A DNA stretch of 64,000 nucleotides from Geoalkalibacter ferrihydriticus DSM 17813 (GTDB lineage Bacteria; Desulfobacterota; Desulfuromonadia; Desulfuromonadales; Geoalkalibacteraceae): the NCBI RefSeq assembly GCF_000820505.1, contig NZ_JWJD01000002.1, forward strand, positions 234,669 through 298,668, in the 5' to 3' direction. The notes under the pieces are model-generated. The model was not told where the DNA came from. It saw only the letters and a list, made by a program, of their open reading frames with translations, and made no database searches. Below are positions 19,990 to 27,996 of this stretch, in pieces. The position numbers were made by a program, and so were the translations under genes. Within the stretch, counting starts at the first letter, position 1, and every line of letters starts with the position of its first letter.

Positions 19990-20959
19990 ACCGCTCTTCC
20001 AAATTGTCAACCAGGCGACAAATTTCGGAATCAGCACCAAGCTTAACGCGTAATCGCTTACGCTCCTGACTCACGGCACTATAATCCAGGCCGAACAATT
20101 CACCAATAGCAGGGCCCTTAAGGCCGCCGTGGCGATAGAGTAAATCCATGGCCACCCGCCGCAAATCGCCCTTCTCCCTTTTCAGGTCGTCAAGATTTCT
20201 GCCGGTTTCTTTCTCGATTTCAGCAAGAATCACGCCTTGATTTCGATACTGATTGATGTGCCGCACCGCAGGCTGTTCACGCTCCTGACCCGTGCCGGGG
20301 TGCTCCTTGGTTATTTTGTCTATAAAATTTTCGCTGCCGAGAATGCTTTGGCCAAAAACCAGAGACTGAACATCGAGATCCTCAGCGATATCCGAATGAA
20401 TCTGTTTGCGGTAAGAATCCCTTCCCTGGTGCGTCTCTCCGCCGAATTCGGCCAGGACAAGGGCATAGGTGATCATCGATTGGCGTTTGTCCGTTTCCAG
20501 ATATCCAGGGAGACTGCTCCAGGGATAGGCGCGGAGCTGTTCAATTTTTTTTGGAACGGAGACATCTTCCAGAGATTTGATCCGCACCGGATTCAGATGG
20601 ATATACCTTGAAACCATGGAAAGGTATGCGTTTTTCTCGACAAGCAGGCTTTTGTAGCGCCCTTGGTAGAGATGCCCAACCCGCTTATGCCGACGGTTGA
20701 AGTAGCCGGTATAAGTAATGTTGAACCGCCGCATGAATTCGGAAAGATTGCCGAGTGGGGTTTCCACCAGCAAGTGGAAATGGTCCGCCATCAGCACATA
20801 GGCATGAATGTTGACGGTGTAGATCTCGCGGGATTGGGCAAGGAAACGCAGAAACGCCATCCGGTCATGATCGTTCCGGAAAATTTCCCTACGCTCGTTT
20901 CCCCGGCACATGACGTGGTAAACAGCACCGGGATATTGTATACGCGTCGGTCTGGCCAT
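19970..20959 (-). CDS. REP-associated tyrosine transposase (Y1/TnpA-REP, RAYT)
   Basis: This 329-aa protein has an N-terminal Y1_Tnp (HUH) domain at residues 1-150. It starts MARPTRIQYPGAVYHVMCRGNER, has the metal-binding HUH motif MADHFHLLVETP, and the catalytic-Tyr region 'YLSMVSRYIHLNPVRI'. The C-terminal part (about 250-329) holds a DnaA-like helix-turn-helix (IGELFGLDYSAVSQERKRL), typical of the larger RAYT group. RAYTs are single-strand endonucleases that process hairpin ends and are linked to REP/BIME repeats. The reading frame appears intact. It is flanked by its own 24-bp inverted repeats. Confidence 0.88.
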   Translation of the reverse strand: MARPTRIQYPGAVYHVMCRGNERREIFRNDHDRMAFLRFLAQSREIYTVNIHAYVLMADHFHLLVETPLGNLSEFMRRFNITYTGYFNRRHKRVGHLYQGRYKSLLVEKNAYLSMVSRYIHLNPVRIKSLEDVSVPKKIEQLRAYPWSSLPGYLETDKRQSMITYALVLAEFGGETHQGRDSYRKQIHSDIAEDLDVQSLVFGQSILGSENFIDKITKEHPGTGQEREQPAVRHINQYRNQGVILAEIEKETGRNLDDLKREKGDLRRVAMDLLYRHGGLKGPAIGELFGLDYSAVSQERKRLRVKLGADSEICRLVDNLEERLSTLKI

Positions 20960-20987
20960 AGGTTCTTTTATCTGCGCGTACCCGCCA

Positions 20988-21011
20988 TGTCAACAATAAA
21001 GATTTGACCCC
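20988..21011 (-). repeat. Right terminal inverted repeat of the RAYT element
   Basis: On the plus strand it reads TGTCAACAATAAAGATTTG, then ACCCC. It lies about 30 nt upstream of the transposase start, between that gene and the stop of the 296-aa membrane protein. Confidence 0.85.
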
Positions 21012-21036
21012 ATGATTTTTGTTGGGATCGCGGGGA

Positions 21037-21927
21037 TTATTCCTGCCTGCTGTTTTCTGATTCCGGCGCGTCGGCAGGCGGTGTTAAGACGAAGCGGCTG
21101 GTGCTGAACACGCGGCCGCCGGGCAGCAGCACCCACTGGCCGCCGTAGGGATCGTCGGGCATTTCATCGAGATAGCCGCCTTGGATCAGTTCCTGAGCTT
21201 TTTCCGGCACGCGTCCATGGTCGGCCTGAAAGCGTGTCACCGCCTCTTCGATGAGGGTGGCCCGTTCCAGGGCCAGCAGGCGCCGCTCCAGTGAGGCGCG
21301 CAGGCCCTCATCGGCTGTTTGCAAAAGCAGGGTGCGCAGAAAGAGGATGGCGGTGTCCGTGCGCTGGCCGTAATAGCCGAGCCGCGCCGCCAGATTGGGG
21401 AGGAAATTCGGGCTGTCGGGCAGGCGCGCGGCCTGCATCAGATATTCGGCACCGGTGGCGTAATCTTGAAGAAAATAAAAGTGATTGAAGCCGAGAAAGA
21501 AAGGCATCTGCCAGTCGTCGCTGCGGTGTTCCATGCCTTTTTCGAGCAGGCGGTTGGCGTCCTCGACCAGTCCCGCCTCCCAGGCCAGCAGCGATACGCC
21601 GAAAATGTAAGGATCGAGAAACCGCGGGTCAAGATCCGTCACCGCATCCAGCGAGGCCACCAGATATTGCCAGTCCTGGGCGCTGAGTTGCTCTTGGTGC
21701 ATGACCCGGTCGCCGTAAAAATTCATAGTCTTGAGCAGCAGATAATTTGCCAGCAGCCCTTTGTGCTCCAGGGCGAAGACGCGGATGAAGCGGCTCGGCA
21801 GGACATAGCCGGCATCCAGAGAACGGCGGTATTCGCGGCGCTGCTCCCAGGCCTGCTGGTGCATGAAAAAATGCAGACCGGCCAGCAGGGGCAGCAGAAA
21901 AATCAGCGGCCAGATCAGACGTCGCAT
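21037..21927 (-). CDS. Membrane-anchored TPR-like protein of the pilA-linked ABC cluster
   Basis: This 296-aa protein has one N-terminal membrane helix (LIWPLIFLLPLLAGLHFFM) and a periplasmic region of TPR-like helices: 'LLLKTMNFYGDRVMHQ', 'LDAVTDLDPRFLDPYIFGVSLLAWEAGLVEDANRLLEKG', 'FYFLQDYATGAEYLMQAARLP'. A C-terminal segment, 'FQADHGRVPEKAQELIQGGYLDEMPDDPYGGQWVLLP', resembles the C-terminal part of pseudopilin-like proteins. It overlaps the ABC permease by one base. Function is unknown. The same gene order downstream of pilA is seen in Geobacter, suggesting a role in export or assembly at the envelope. Confidence 0.7.
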   Translation of the reverse strand: MRRLIWPLIFLLPLLAGLHFFMHQQAWEQRREYRRSLDAGYVLPSRFIRVFALEHKGLLANYLLLKTMNFYGDRVMHQEQLSAQDWQYLVASLDAVTDLDPRFLDPYIFGVSLLAWEAGLVEDANRLLEKGMEHRSDDWQMPFFLGFNHFYFLQDYATGAEYLMQAARLPDSPNFLPNLAARLGYYGQRTDTAILFLRTLLLQTADEGLRASLERRLLALERATLIEEAVTRFQADHGRVPEKAQELIQGGYLDEMPDDPYGGQWVLLPGGRVFSTSRFVLTPPADAPESENSRQE

Positions 21928-22736
21928 CAGTTGAATTCCCGCCGGCTGAATGCGATGGCCGCCAGAAGCAACAGGACCCCGGCGTAACTGACGGCGTAGC
22001 CCAGGGAAGAAAAAACCGTGGTGGGGGCGATGGCGATGCCGTGGGCGGCTTCTCTGCCGAAATCAAAGACGGCGAGATTGGGCAGCAGATAAGAGACCGT
22101 CGTAATAAAGGTCTGCAGGGCCGGAGCGACCTCCGCGGTGCGAAAGCTCGACTCCAGGTAGAGGACCACCTCCTCGATGGCCTGCCCCGCCAGATAGGTG
22201 CTGACCGTGAAAATCAGGGCAATGAACGAACTGGTGCTCAAGGCGCTGAACAGCACCAGGGCGGCCGCCAGAACCGCCAGCTTGATGAAGATAAAGGCCG
22301 CGGCGACCAGATAGATCGACCAGGAGAAATTGCCGAAGTAATCCGGATAGAGGCCGGAGAGCAGCACGATGGTCACACAGGACAAACCCAAGAGAACCGA
22401 TAACGAGACCAGGATAAACATCAGCAGCCCGAGATATTTGCCCAGGATGTAGCAGGGGCGTGAAATGGGCTTGGACAGCACCAGTTGCACGGTCTTGCGG
22501 TCGATGTCCTTGGTCATGAGGTTCAGGCCGACGAACAGCACCAGCAGCAACCCGGAAAAAGACAGAGCGCTGAGGTTGACATCCACCGTCACCTTGCCGA
22601 TCTCGCGCAGGAATAGTCCGGACACCGCGATGTTGAGACCGAAAATGAACAGGGAAAAGAGCAGAATGCCGAACACCGAGCGGTTGCGGATGCCCTCTTT
22701 GTAGGTAATCAAAGCCAGGGGCAATATCGAACTCAT
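21927..22736 (-). CDS. ABC-2 type transporter permease
   Basis: This 269-aa protein has six predicted membrane helices and the ABC-2 layout: ITYKEGIRNRSVFGILLFSLFIFGLN at the N-terminus, 'TVQLVLSKPISRPCYILGKYLGLLMFILVSLSVLLG', and a final helix before RREFN. Its start overlaps the stop of the ATPase gene (ATGA), so the two form one exporter. The substrate is not visible from sequence; candidates are lipids, glycans or pilus-related cargo, given the Wzy_C gene upstream. Confidence 0.88.
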   Translation of the reverse strand: MSSILPLALITYKEGIRNRSVFGILLFSLFIFGLNIAVSGLFLREIGKVTVDVNLSALSFSGLLLVLFVGLNLMTKDIDRKTVQLVLSKPISRPCYILGKYLGLLMFILVSLSVLLGLSCVTIVLLSGLYPDYFGNFSWSIYLVAAAFIFIKLAVLAAALVLFSALSTSSFIALIFTVSTYLAGQAIEEVVLYLESSFRTAEVAPALQTFITTVSYLLPNLAVFDFGREAAHGIAIAPTTVFSSLGYAVSYAGVLLLLAAIAFSRREFN

Positions 22737-23659
22737 CGGGCATGCTCCTCAATAGTCTGGATAAACAACTCTTCAAGGGACATCTTCTCGCCGCGCGTCG
22801 CCAGCACCCCGATGCCCAACTCATCCAAACGCCGGATGGTTTCACCGAGTCCCCCGGCGGGCAGGGAATACACCACCTCGCCGCCGCGCCGACTCAGGCT
22901 GCCCTCCCCTTGCGCCAAAGCGGCCTGCTGCGCCTCATTCAGGGGCGCCAGCACCAGATTGACCGCGCTGCGGGTGTGCTCCAACAACTCGCTTTGCGAA
23001 AGTTGCCGCACCAGCCGCCCTTGCACCAGAATGCCGATGCGATCGCACAGCCGCTCGACATCGCTGAGGATATGCGAACAGAAAAATATCGTCTTGCCCT
23101 GCTCTTTCAACTCCATGACCAGATCAAAAACAATCTTGCGGCCCAAGGGATCCAACCCCGACATGGGCTCATCGAGAATCACCACCGAGGGGTCATGCAG
23201 CAAGGCAAAGCAAATGCCGGCGCGCTGCAGCATGCCCTTAGAAAAGGTGCGCAGCGGCCGATTTTGCGCCTCGGTCATGGCCACCTTGTCCAAAAGTTCG
23301 TCGCGTCGCCGCGCGCTGACGTCCGGCGCCAAGCCCGAAACGCGGCCGCAGAAGGCAAGCAGTTCGCGCAAGGTCAGATGATCATAAAGATAGGGATTTT
23401 CCGGCAGATAGCCCGTTTCGCGCTGAATCGTTTCGCCTTTGGGCGCCTGCCCGCGAAAGCGGATGGTGCCGCTGTCCGGCCGGCTGAGCCCGAGGATCAG
23501 GCGGATGGTGGTGCTTTTGCCGGCCCCGTTGGGGCCGATGAGGCCAAACACTTCACCCGGCGCCACCTCAAGACTCAAATCCGTCAAAGCCTTGACCTTT
23601 TTTTTGAACAGGCCCGGATCGTAGGTTTTATTCAGGTTGTGCAGTGCGATTTCCGCCAT
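22733..23659 (-). CDS. ABC transporter ATP-binding protein
   Basis: This protein is about 308 aa. Walker A is GLIGPNGAGKSTTIRLILGL, the signature is FSKGMLQRAGICFALLHDP, and Walker B is SVVILDEPMSGLDPLG, with the H-loop in CSHILSDVERLCDR. The C-terminal 80 residues form the extra domain common in ABC-2 exporters of the NatA type. It overlaps the Wzy_C gene upstream by about 30 nt and the permease downstream, so the cluster is translationally coupled. An alternative ATG lies 6 nt upstream. Confidence 0.92.
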   Translation of the reverse strand: MAEIALHNLNKTYDPGLFKKKVKALTDLSLEVAPGEVFGLIGPNGAGKSTTIRLILGLSRPDSGTIRFRGQAPKGETIQRETGYLPENPYLYDHLTLRELLAFCGRVSGLAPDVSARRRDELLDKVAMTEAQNRPLRTFSKGMLQRAGICFALLHDPSVVILDEPMSGLDPLGRKIVFDLVMELKEQGKTIFFCSHILSDVERLCDRIGILVQGRLVRQLSQSELLEHTRSAVNLVLAPLNEAQQAALAQGEGSLSRRGGEVVYSLPAGGLGETIRRLDELGIGVLATRGEKMSLEELFIQTIEEHAR

Positions 23660-25499
23660 GGTCATTCTCGAGAAAAAGGTGATCGGCCGGCACGGCGCCG
23701 GGAAAAAACGACTCGATGGGTCGGCCCGTAGCCCGCGCGGCGCGCGTCATGTCGATGTAGTGCAAAAACTGCCAGGCCGGCTCATGCACCGGCTGCTGAT
23801 GGATGGACATTTCGGCCGCCGCACGCGCCTCGTCCAGCAATCCGACCAGGAAATACAACCGCGAAAGCAGCAACCACTGCCAGTAAGCCCGCTCCATTTC
23901 AGCCAGATCCTCGGCAAAGGGAATCAGCCGCAGCGCTTGGGTCTTATCCTGCGATTCAAGCACCTGCTGGGTCAACTGCGGCAAAATGCGCGTCAAGGTT
24001 ACATAGCGCGTCTGCGGATTATAGGCCAACTGCTGAAAGTCCGTAAAGGATTCCTCGACGGTTTGACCTTCGCGCAGAGCGTCGCGCAGGGCCGCGGCTT
24101 TGGCTTCAAGAGTCGCCAGAAATATCGTCAGTGCCAAGGCGCAAAGGGCCACCCCCTGAAAAGTCACCCGCGTCGCCCTGCTGGGGCTCCAGGTTACAGT
24201 CGGCCCGTGGGCCAGAGCGCACCCCAGAAAAACGGCGAACAAGGCCAGAAGAGGCGCAAAACGAAACGGCCAGGAAAAAAAAGCCATGAAAAAGAACGGC
24301 AAAAGCATCAGATGGGAATAAACATAAGCCGGATCATCCCCCCGGCCTTCCTTCACCACACCGTAGATCAACCGTTTCAGTATCCACAAGGCCAGTCCGG
24401 TGAATAGCAGAAAGGCGGGAATGCCGCCTTCGGCCAGCATTTGCAGGTATTCGTTGTGCGACCAATTGGTGTAACTGCGCGCTTCATATAATAGACGTAT
24501 TTTCTCCTGGGCCACCACCTGTGTGTCGGCAAGAAAATAATTGAAATTGCCGAATCCCACCCCCGCCCAGGGATGCTCTAACCCCATCAGCAAAGACGAG
24601 TACCACAGCACAAAGCGAGTATCGATACTGACATCACCACCTGCGGAGACCATACTGCGCGTGGCACCGCCGTCCAGAGCCATCAATCGATATAGACCAT
24701 AACCCACCAGCAACCCGCCGAGCAAAGGAAGCAGTCGTCCGACCATCTGCCGGAAATTGGAAAGATATCGACCTTTAAGGACGAAATAAGCGACCAGGCA
24801 CCCAATCAGGGAAAGAGACAACATGCCGTTGCGCGAACCAGTTTGAAAAAAAACAAAAGCGATCAGAGCAACAGGGATCAGGCGCAGCCATCCATGCCGC
24901 GACACCAATCGACTCGCTTGGACATCCGCATGAATGTAACGGTAGCTGCAAGCGAGCAGAACCAATATTAAAAACAAGGCAAAGAGGTTGGGCTGGCCAT
25001 ACATGCCGGTAATGCGCGCATTCGTGGTGGACAAGAGGACGTACGGGATGAGCATTTGGGTTTCAGGCCCGAATTGCCAAAACCAAAAATATTGGAAAAG
25101 TCCGAAAATAGCAGAAAATACGCCTAAAATGCACACCATGTCGACCATGAATTCGAAAGGACGACAGCGGGCTGTTTCTAGATGCACAGTGCAAAGAACA
25201 AGGCTTAGGAAACAAGTAACTATCCCTGAAAAAAGCAAAGAACCGTAGGGGGAATGAGCTTGGGCAGATACTGCAATGAACAAGAATAAAGAGAGAAGAA
25301 AAATAAGCGATGAGCGAGGAAAATGAATTTCCCTGGACTTTGCAGAAAAAAAATAAAAAATTGAAAAAGAGGCGAGAATGCAGAATAGGAAAAACCGGCT
25401 TGAATTAGCAGAGAGGCTAAAGCCCAAGGGTGTATAAAACTGAAAAACCCCTAAGAATGCAAAAAAAATCAACCATCCCTTTGTTTTTTCTGCTGACAT
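23628..25499 (-). CDS. O-antigen ligase / Wzy_C-family membrane protein with C-terminal TPR-like domain
   Basis: This protein is about 623 aa. It has some 11 hydrophobic helices and a large periplasmic loop holding the family motif 'WAGVGFGNFNYFL ... NWSHNEYLQMLAEGGIPAFLL', where the His and Glu are conserved in O-antigen ligases and PglL/TfpO oligosaccharyltransferases. The C-terminal 150 residues are soluble and helical (TPR-like). The gene lies directly after pilA-pilA-C, with a terminator between, so a pilin-glycosylating role is possible. The N-terminal part is more AT-rich than its neighbours. The start at 25499 avoids overlap with the terminator hairpin. Confidence 0.82.
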   Translation of the reverse strand: MSAEKTKGWLIFFAFLGVFQFYTPLGFSLSANSSRFFLFCILASFSIFYFFSAKSREIHFPRSSLIFLLSLFLFIAVSAQAHSPYGSLLFSGIVTCFLSLVLCTVHLETARCRPFEFMVDMVCILGVFSAIFGLFQYFWFWQFGPETQMLIPYVLLSTTNARITGMYGQPNLFALFLILVLLACSYRYIHADVQASRLVSRHGWLRLIPVALIAFVFFQTGSRNGMLSLSLIGCLVAYFVLKGRYLSNFRQMVGRLLPLLGGLLVGYGLYRLMALDGGATRSMVSAGGDVSIDTRFVLWYSSLLMGLEHPWAGVGFGNFNYFLADTQVVAQEKIRLLYEARSYTNWSHNEYLQMLAEGGIPAFLLFTGLALWILKRLIYGVVKEGRGDDPAYVYSHLMLLPFFFMAFFSWPFRFAPLLALFAVFLGCALAHGPTVTWSPSRATRVTFQGVALCALALTIFLATLEAKAAALRDALREGQTVEESFTDFQQLAYNPQTRYVTLTRILPQLTQQVLESQDKTQALRLIPFAEDLAEMERAYWQWLLLSRLYFLVGLLDEARAAAEMSIHQQPVHEPAWQFLHYIDMTRAARATGRPIESFFPGAVPADHLFLENDHGGNRTAQPE

Positions 25500-25541
25500 C
25501 AAAAAGATCCAACAGCCTCCATAAAAAAAAACAGGGACTTC

Positions 25542-25588
25542 AAAAAGCAAGGACCCCTCAACTGAAATTGAGGGGCCCTTGCTTTTTT
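25542..25588 (-). terminator. Rho-independent terminator after pilA-C
   Basis: A long, nearly perfect hairpin (arms AAAAAGCAAGG + CCCCTCAA and the complement TTGAGGGG + CCTTGCTTTTT) begins 3 nt after the pilA-C stop. It has a T-run on the minus strand. It should end most pilA-pilA-C transcripts before the Wzy_C gene. Confidence 0.92.
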
Positions 25589-25591
25589 ACC

Positions 25592-25912
25592 TTAGAGTTG
25601 GTTCCATGTAGCGTCAGAAGAAAACTCGGTGTTTAGAGTAGGCTTCACGTCGTCGCTGATACCTTCGGCCCAGAAAATGCCGGTCTCATTGTGGGCAGTA
25701 CCGAAGGTGCGGGTTCCTTGAACGTTGCGAGTGGCAACTGCATAAGTTGTCGCTGTCCCGAGATAGAGGGCCTCGACCCTCGGCGACAAAGGTACCGTAG
25801 GGCCGCCGGTGCCACAGGTTATTTGTTTGTCATCGTCGGCTTTTGTGAAACCAAACGCATGACCTGAAAAAAGAAGCACAAAAGCTGCGAGAAGAACCAC
25901 CATTTTTTTCAT
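25592..25912 (-). CDS. pilA-C: PilA-C-like small secreted protein (pilin C-terminal partner / Spc-like)
   Basis: This 106-aa protein has a classical Sec signal peptide (MVVLLAAFVLLFSGHAFG) and an 84-residue mature domain with one Cys (ITCGTGG). It has no prepilin G/F leader, so it is not itself a pilin. It lies 24 nt downstream of pilA and shares its operon and terminator. In Geobacter the corresponding gene encodes the second half of a split pilin that stabilises or joins the short PilA-N. The mature part is rich in Thr/Ala/Gly and Trp/Tyr near its end. Homology is inferred mostly from position, size and signal peptide. Confidence 0.75.
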   Translation of the reverse strand: MKKMVVLLAAFVLLFSGHAFGFTKADDDKQITCGTGGPTVPLSPRVEALYLGTATTYAVATRNVQGTRTFGTAHNETGIFWAEGISDDVKPTLNTEFSSDATWNQL

Positions 25913-25936
25913 ATTATTGACTCCTCAACAATTCTG

Positions 25937-26155
25937 TTAGTTAGTCGCGGGGTATTGGTAATTTTCAGCGTAATGGGCTTCCACCGAGGTGCGGATCGTC
26001 CGCAAATCACTCTGCGCCGCCGAATTGAACGCTCTCTCGCGATAGCTCGCAAACTGCGGAATGGCAATCGCTGCCAGGATGCCGATGATCGCGACGACGA
26101 TCAGCAGCTCGATGAGGGTAAAACCCTTCTGGTTTTTCTTGAACTTTGACAACAT
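25937..26155 (-). CDS. pilA: Short Geobacter-type major type IV pilin PilA (PilA-N)
   Basis: This 72-aa prepilin has an 11-residue leader ([11 protein letters not shown]) cleaved before Phe, and a mature chain of 61 residues. It begins [24 protein letters not shown], with Glu5 conserved. It lacks the globular domain and disulfide loop of normal pilins. Aromatics in the mature chain are F1, F24, Y27, F32, Y51, Y55 and Y57, close to the Geobacter sulfurreducens pattern. The ribosome site is AAGGAG. Expression is from a perfect sigma-54 promoter at 26269-26283, with pilR/pilS immediately upstream. It is followed by pilA-C. Confidence 0.96.
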   Translation of the reverse strand: MLSKFKKNQKGFTLIELLIVVAIIGILAAIAIPQFASYRERAFNSAAQSDLRTIRTSVEAHYAENYQYPATN

Positions 26156-26257
26156 GTCTTCTTGCTCCTTTCTGGGTTAAGAACATGGGCCTGAACGACC
26201 ACAGCGACAAAAACTTTTTGAGGCCTCCGGATGCCTCGCCGGTTGGTTGCAATCTGG
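26156..26257 (-). other. pilA 5' leader (about 100 nt)
   Basis: This is the stretch between the predicted sigma-54 start and the pilA ATG. It contains a small hairpin (GAGGC / GCCTC with an 8-nt loop) followed by an A/T tract, then the AAGGAG ribosome site. I searched for a c-di-GMP riboswitch core and did not see one. Confidence 0.4.
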
Positions 26258-26268
26258 TATCCCTATCA

Positions 26269-26283
26269 GCAACTGCCGTGCCA
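26269..26283 (-). promoter_or_regulatory. Sigma-54 promoter of pilA
   Basis: The minus strand reads TTGGCAC-GGCAG-TTGCT, a perfect -24 (TGGCAC) / -12 (TTGC) pair with 5-nt spacing. The predicted start is near 26257. PilR, encoded immediately upstream, is the natural activator. Confidence 0.93.
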
Positions 26284-26359
26284 AGCTCTTAACCTCGCTT
26301 CATAAACAACTATTTTTGTGAATTTTCAGCCACATAGAAAGAACACGGCAAACAGTTAC

Positions 26360-26385
26360 AAAAAAGACCGGCGCAGAGGCCGGTC
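26360..26385 (-). terminator. Rho-independent terminator after pilR
   Basis: Stem GACCGGC / GCCGGTC with a 6-nt loop is followed by six T residues on the minus strand. It lies about 90 nt after the pilR stop and insulates pilA from the pilB-T-C-S-R transcript. Confidence 0.88.
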
Positions 26386-26411
26386 GGCTGAACATTTTGC
26401 GTCATGGGGAC

Positions 26412-26428
26412 GTGACAAAAGTTGTCAC
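26412..26428. promoter_or_regulatory. Dyad GTGACA-N5-TGTCAC, candidate PilR enhancer site
   Basis: A perfect 6-bp inverted repeat with a 5-bp centre lies about 155-170 bp upstream of the predicted pilA start. This is enhancer distance for a sigma-54 activator. The TGTC core agrees with the (C/G)TGTC motif described for PilR in Pseudomonas. Function is inferred. Confidence 0.5.
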
Positions 26429-26472
26429 ACCGGCCCCTGATTCGCTACGCTCGTGTTTCCCCGACCCACCCT

Positions 26473-27861
26473 CTACTCTTCATCATCCGGCGAAATACCG
26501 AACTTGGCCAGCCGGTAGCGAATGGAGCGAAAGGAGATACCCAGCAGTTCGGCGGCCTTCTTGCGCACTCCGCCGGTTTTTTCCAGGGCTTTTTGCAGAA
26601 TTTCCTGCTCGATGCTGCCGAGATAGGCATCGAGATCAAAGCCGCTGTCGGGGATTTCGGTGCTCACGGCTTCACCGGCCGGGGTGACCCCGCCCTGCAA
26701 GGGCAGCGGCAGGCAGTCGGCAGTGACTCTGTCGGAAGCACCGAGGACGACGCAGCGTTCGATGACATTTTCGAGTTCGCGGATGTTGCCCGGCCAGCGG
26801 TATTCGAGGAGCCGACGCATGGCCGCCTCTTCCACCTGGAAGCCTTGGCGGCCGGTCAGCTTGTGGTAAAGATATTCGACGAGCAGGGGGATGTCTTCGC
26901 GCCGCTCACGCAGAGACGGCAATTCAATACGGATGACGTTGAGGCGGTAGAACAGATCCTCGCGAAAGGCGCCGATTTTCACCTCCCCTTCCAGATCCTT
27001 GTTGGTGGCGGCAATGACCCGCACGTCGCAGCGAATGTTCTTAGTGCCGCCGACGCGGCGAAATTCGCGTTCCTGAATGACGCGCAGCAGCTTGACCTGC
27101 ATCATCGGCGGCAACTCACCGATCTCGTCGAGAAACAAAGTGCCCAGATTGGCGACTTCAAAAAGACCGGGTTTTTGACTGACCGCGCCGGTAAAGGAGC
27201 CCTTTTCGTGACCGAAGAGCTCACTTTCAAGCAGGTTTTCCGGGATGGCTCCGCAGTTGATGGGAATAAACGGCATATCGCGGCGGTCGCTGTTGTAGTG
27301 AATGGCCTTGGCAACCACCTCCTTGCCGGTGCCGCTTTCACCGGTAATGAGTACATTGACGCGGGTATCGGCGACCTTCTCAATGAGGTCGTAGAGTTCC
27401 TGCATGGGCCGGCTCTGGCCGATGAGGTTGGCAAAAGCCTTGCGTTGCGGGCCCTCGTTTTTCGTCTGTCGGCTTTCCTGGCGCAGAGCGCGGCGCTCTA
27501 GAGCGTTACGCACAATGAGGCGGATTTCTTCGTTTTTGAAGGGCTTGGTGATGTAGTCGTAGGCGCCCTGCTTCATGGCCTCGACAGCCTCTTCCGTCGA
27601 AGAAAAGGCGGTGATCATGATCATGACCGTCTCGGGGGCGGTTTCGCGAACGTGCTTGAGCAGTTCAAAACCGGTGACGCGGGGCATTTTGATGTCGCTG
27701 ATGATCAGGTCGTAGGTTTTATCGTTGAGGCAGGCCAGAGCCTGGGCGCCGTCGGCAGCGGCATCGACCCGGTAACCTTCGCGATGCAGCATGATGGTGA
27801 GAACTTCGCGCAGGCTCTCTTCATCGTCGACGACGAGGATACGAAAATCTTTGTTAGCCAA
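26473..27861 (-). CDS. pilR: Sigma-54-dependent response regulator PilR
   Basis: This 462-aa NtrC-family protein has a receiver domain at residues 5-120, with phosphoacceptor Asp56 in LIISDIKMP and Lys in TKPF. The AAA+ domain has Walker A GESGTGKE at about 173-180 and the sigma-54 contact loop GSFTGA at 221-226 (Ser in place of Ala at the second position), plus the WPGNIREL block. The C-terminal Fis-type helix-turn-helix is [21 protein letters not shown]. It is expected to activate pilA, pilM and possibly the minor-pilin operons. It is paired with PilS immediately upstream. Confidence 0.95.
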   Translation of the reverse strand: MANKDFRILVVDDEESLREVLTIMLHREGYRVDAAADGAQALACLNDKTYDLIISDIKMPRVTGFELLKHVRETAPETVMIMITAFSSTEEAVEAMKQGAYDYITKPFKNEEIRLIVRNALERRALRQESRQTKNEGPQRKAFANLIGQSRPMQELYDLIEKVADTRVNVLITGESGTGKEVVAKAIHYNSDRRDMPFIPINCGAIPENLLESELFGHEKGSFTGAVSQKPGLFEVANLGTLFLDEIGELPPMMQVKLLRVIQEREFRRVGGTKNIRCDVRVIAATNKDLEGEVKIGAFREDLFYRLNVIRIELPSLRERREDIPLLVEYLYHKLTGRQGFQVEEAAMRRLLEYRWPGNIRELENVIERCVVLGASDRVTADCLPLPLQGGVTPAGEAVSTEIPDSGFDLDAYLGSIEQEILQKALEKTGGVRKKAAELLGISFRSIRYRLAKFGISPDDEE

Positions 27862-27913
27862 AAGTAGAACTCCCGTTGGGAAAAAATTAAAATAGGCAAC
27901 TGCCCGCCATGCG

Positions 27914-27936
27914 CCCCAACCCGCCCCAACATCCCC
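27914..27936 (-). promoter_or_regulatory. G-quadruplex motif between pilS and pilR
   Basis: The minus (coding) strand has four G-runs with short loops, GGGG-N5-GGGG-C-GGG-TT-GGGG. They lie about 50 nt upstream of the pilR start and close to a CCCCTT-GTGAT-AAGGGG hairpin (27932-27948 region). Confidence 0.5.
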
Positions 27937-27996
27937 TTATCACAAGGGGCAGACGCAGAGACTCCCCCTCATAAGCTAAGAAGGAGTCGGGGGGTG

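Larger units (their letters stand above)
19966..21011 (-). mobile_element. RAYT-carrying element bounded by 24-bp inverted repeats
   Basis: The left end 19966-19989 (GGGGTCAAATCTTTAATG, then TTGACA) and the right end 20988-21011, read on the opposite strand, match at 23 of 24 positions. The element spans 1,046 bp and encodes only the REP-associated tyrosine transposase. The gene's stop codon (TGA) lies inside the left repeat. It sits between the last gene of the ABC/Wzy operon and pilD. No target-site duplication is evident. Confidence 0.8.

Noticed and set aside
26156..26257. Cyclic di-GMP riboswitch in the pilA leader
   Set aside because: The conserved GEMM core (GGGCAAAnCC, CGCAAAGCC) was not found here or in the pilM leader. 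Only a small hairpin is present.
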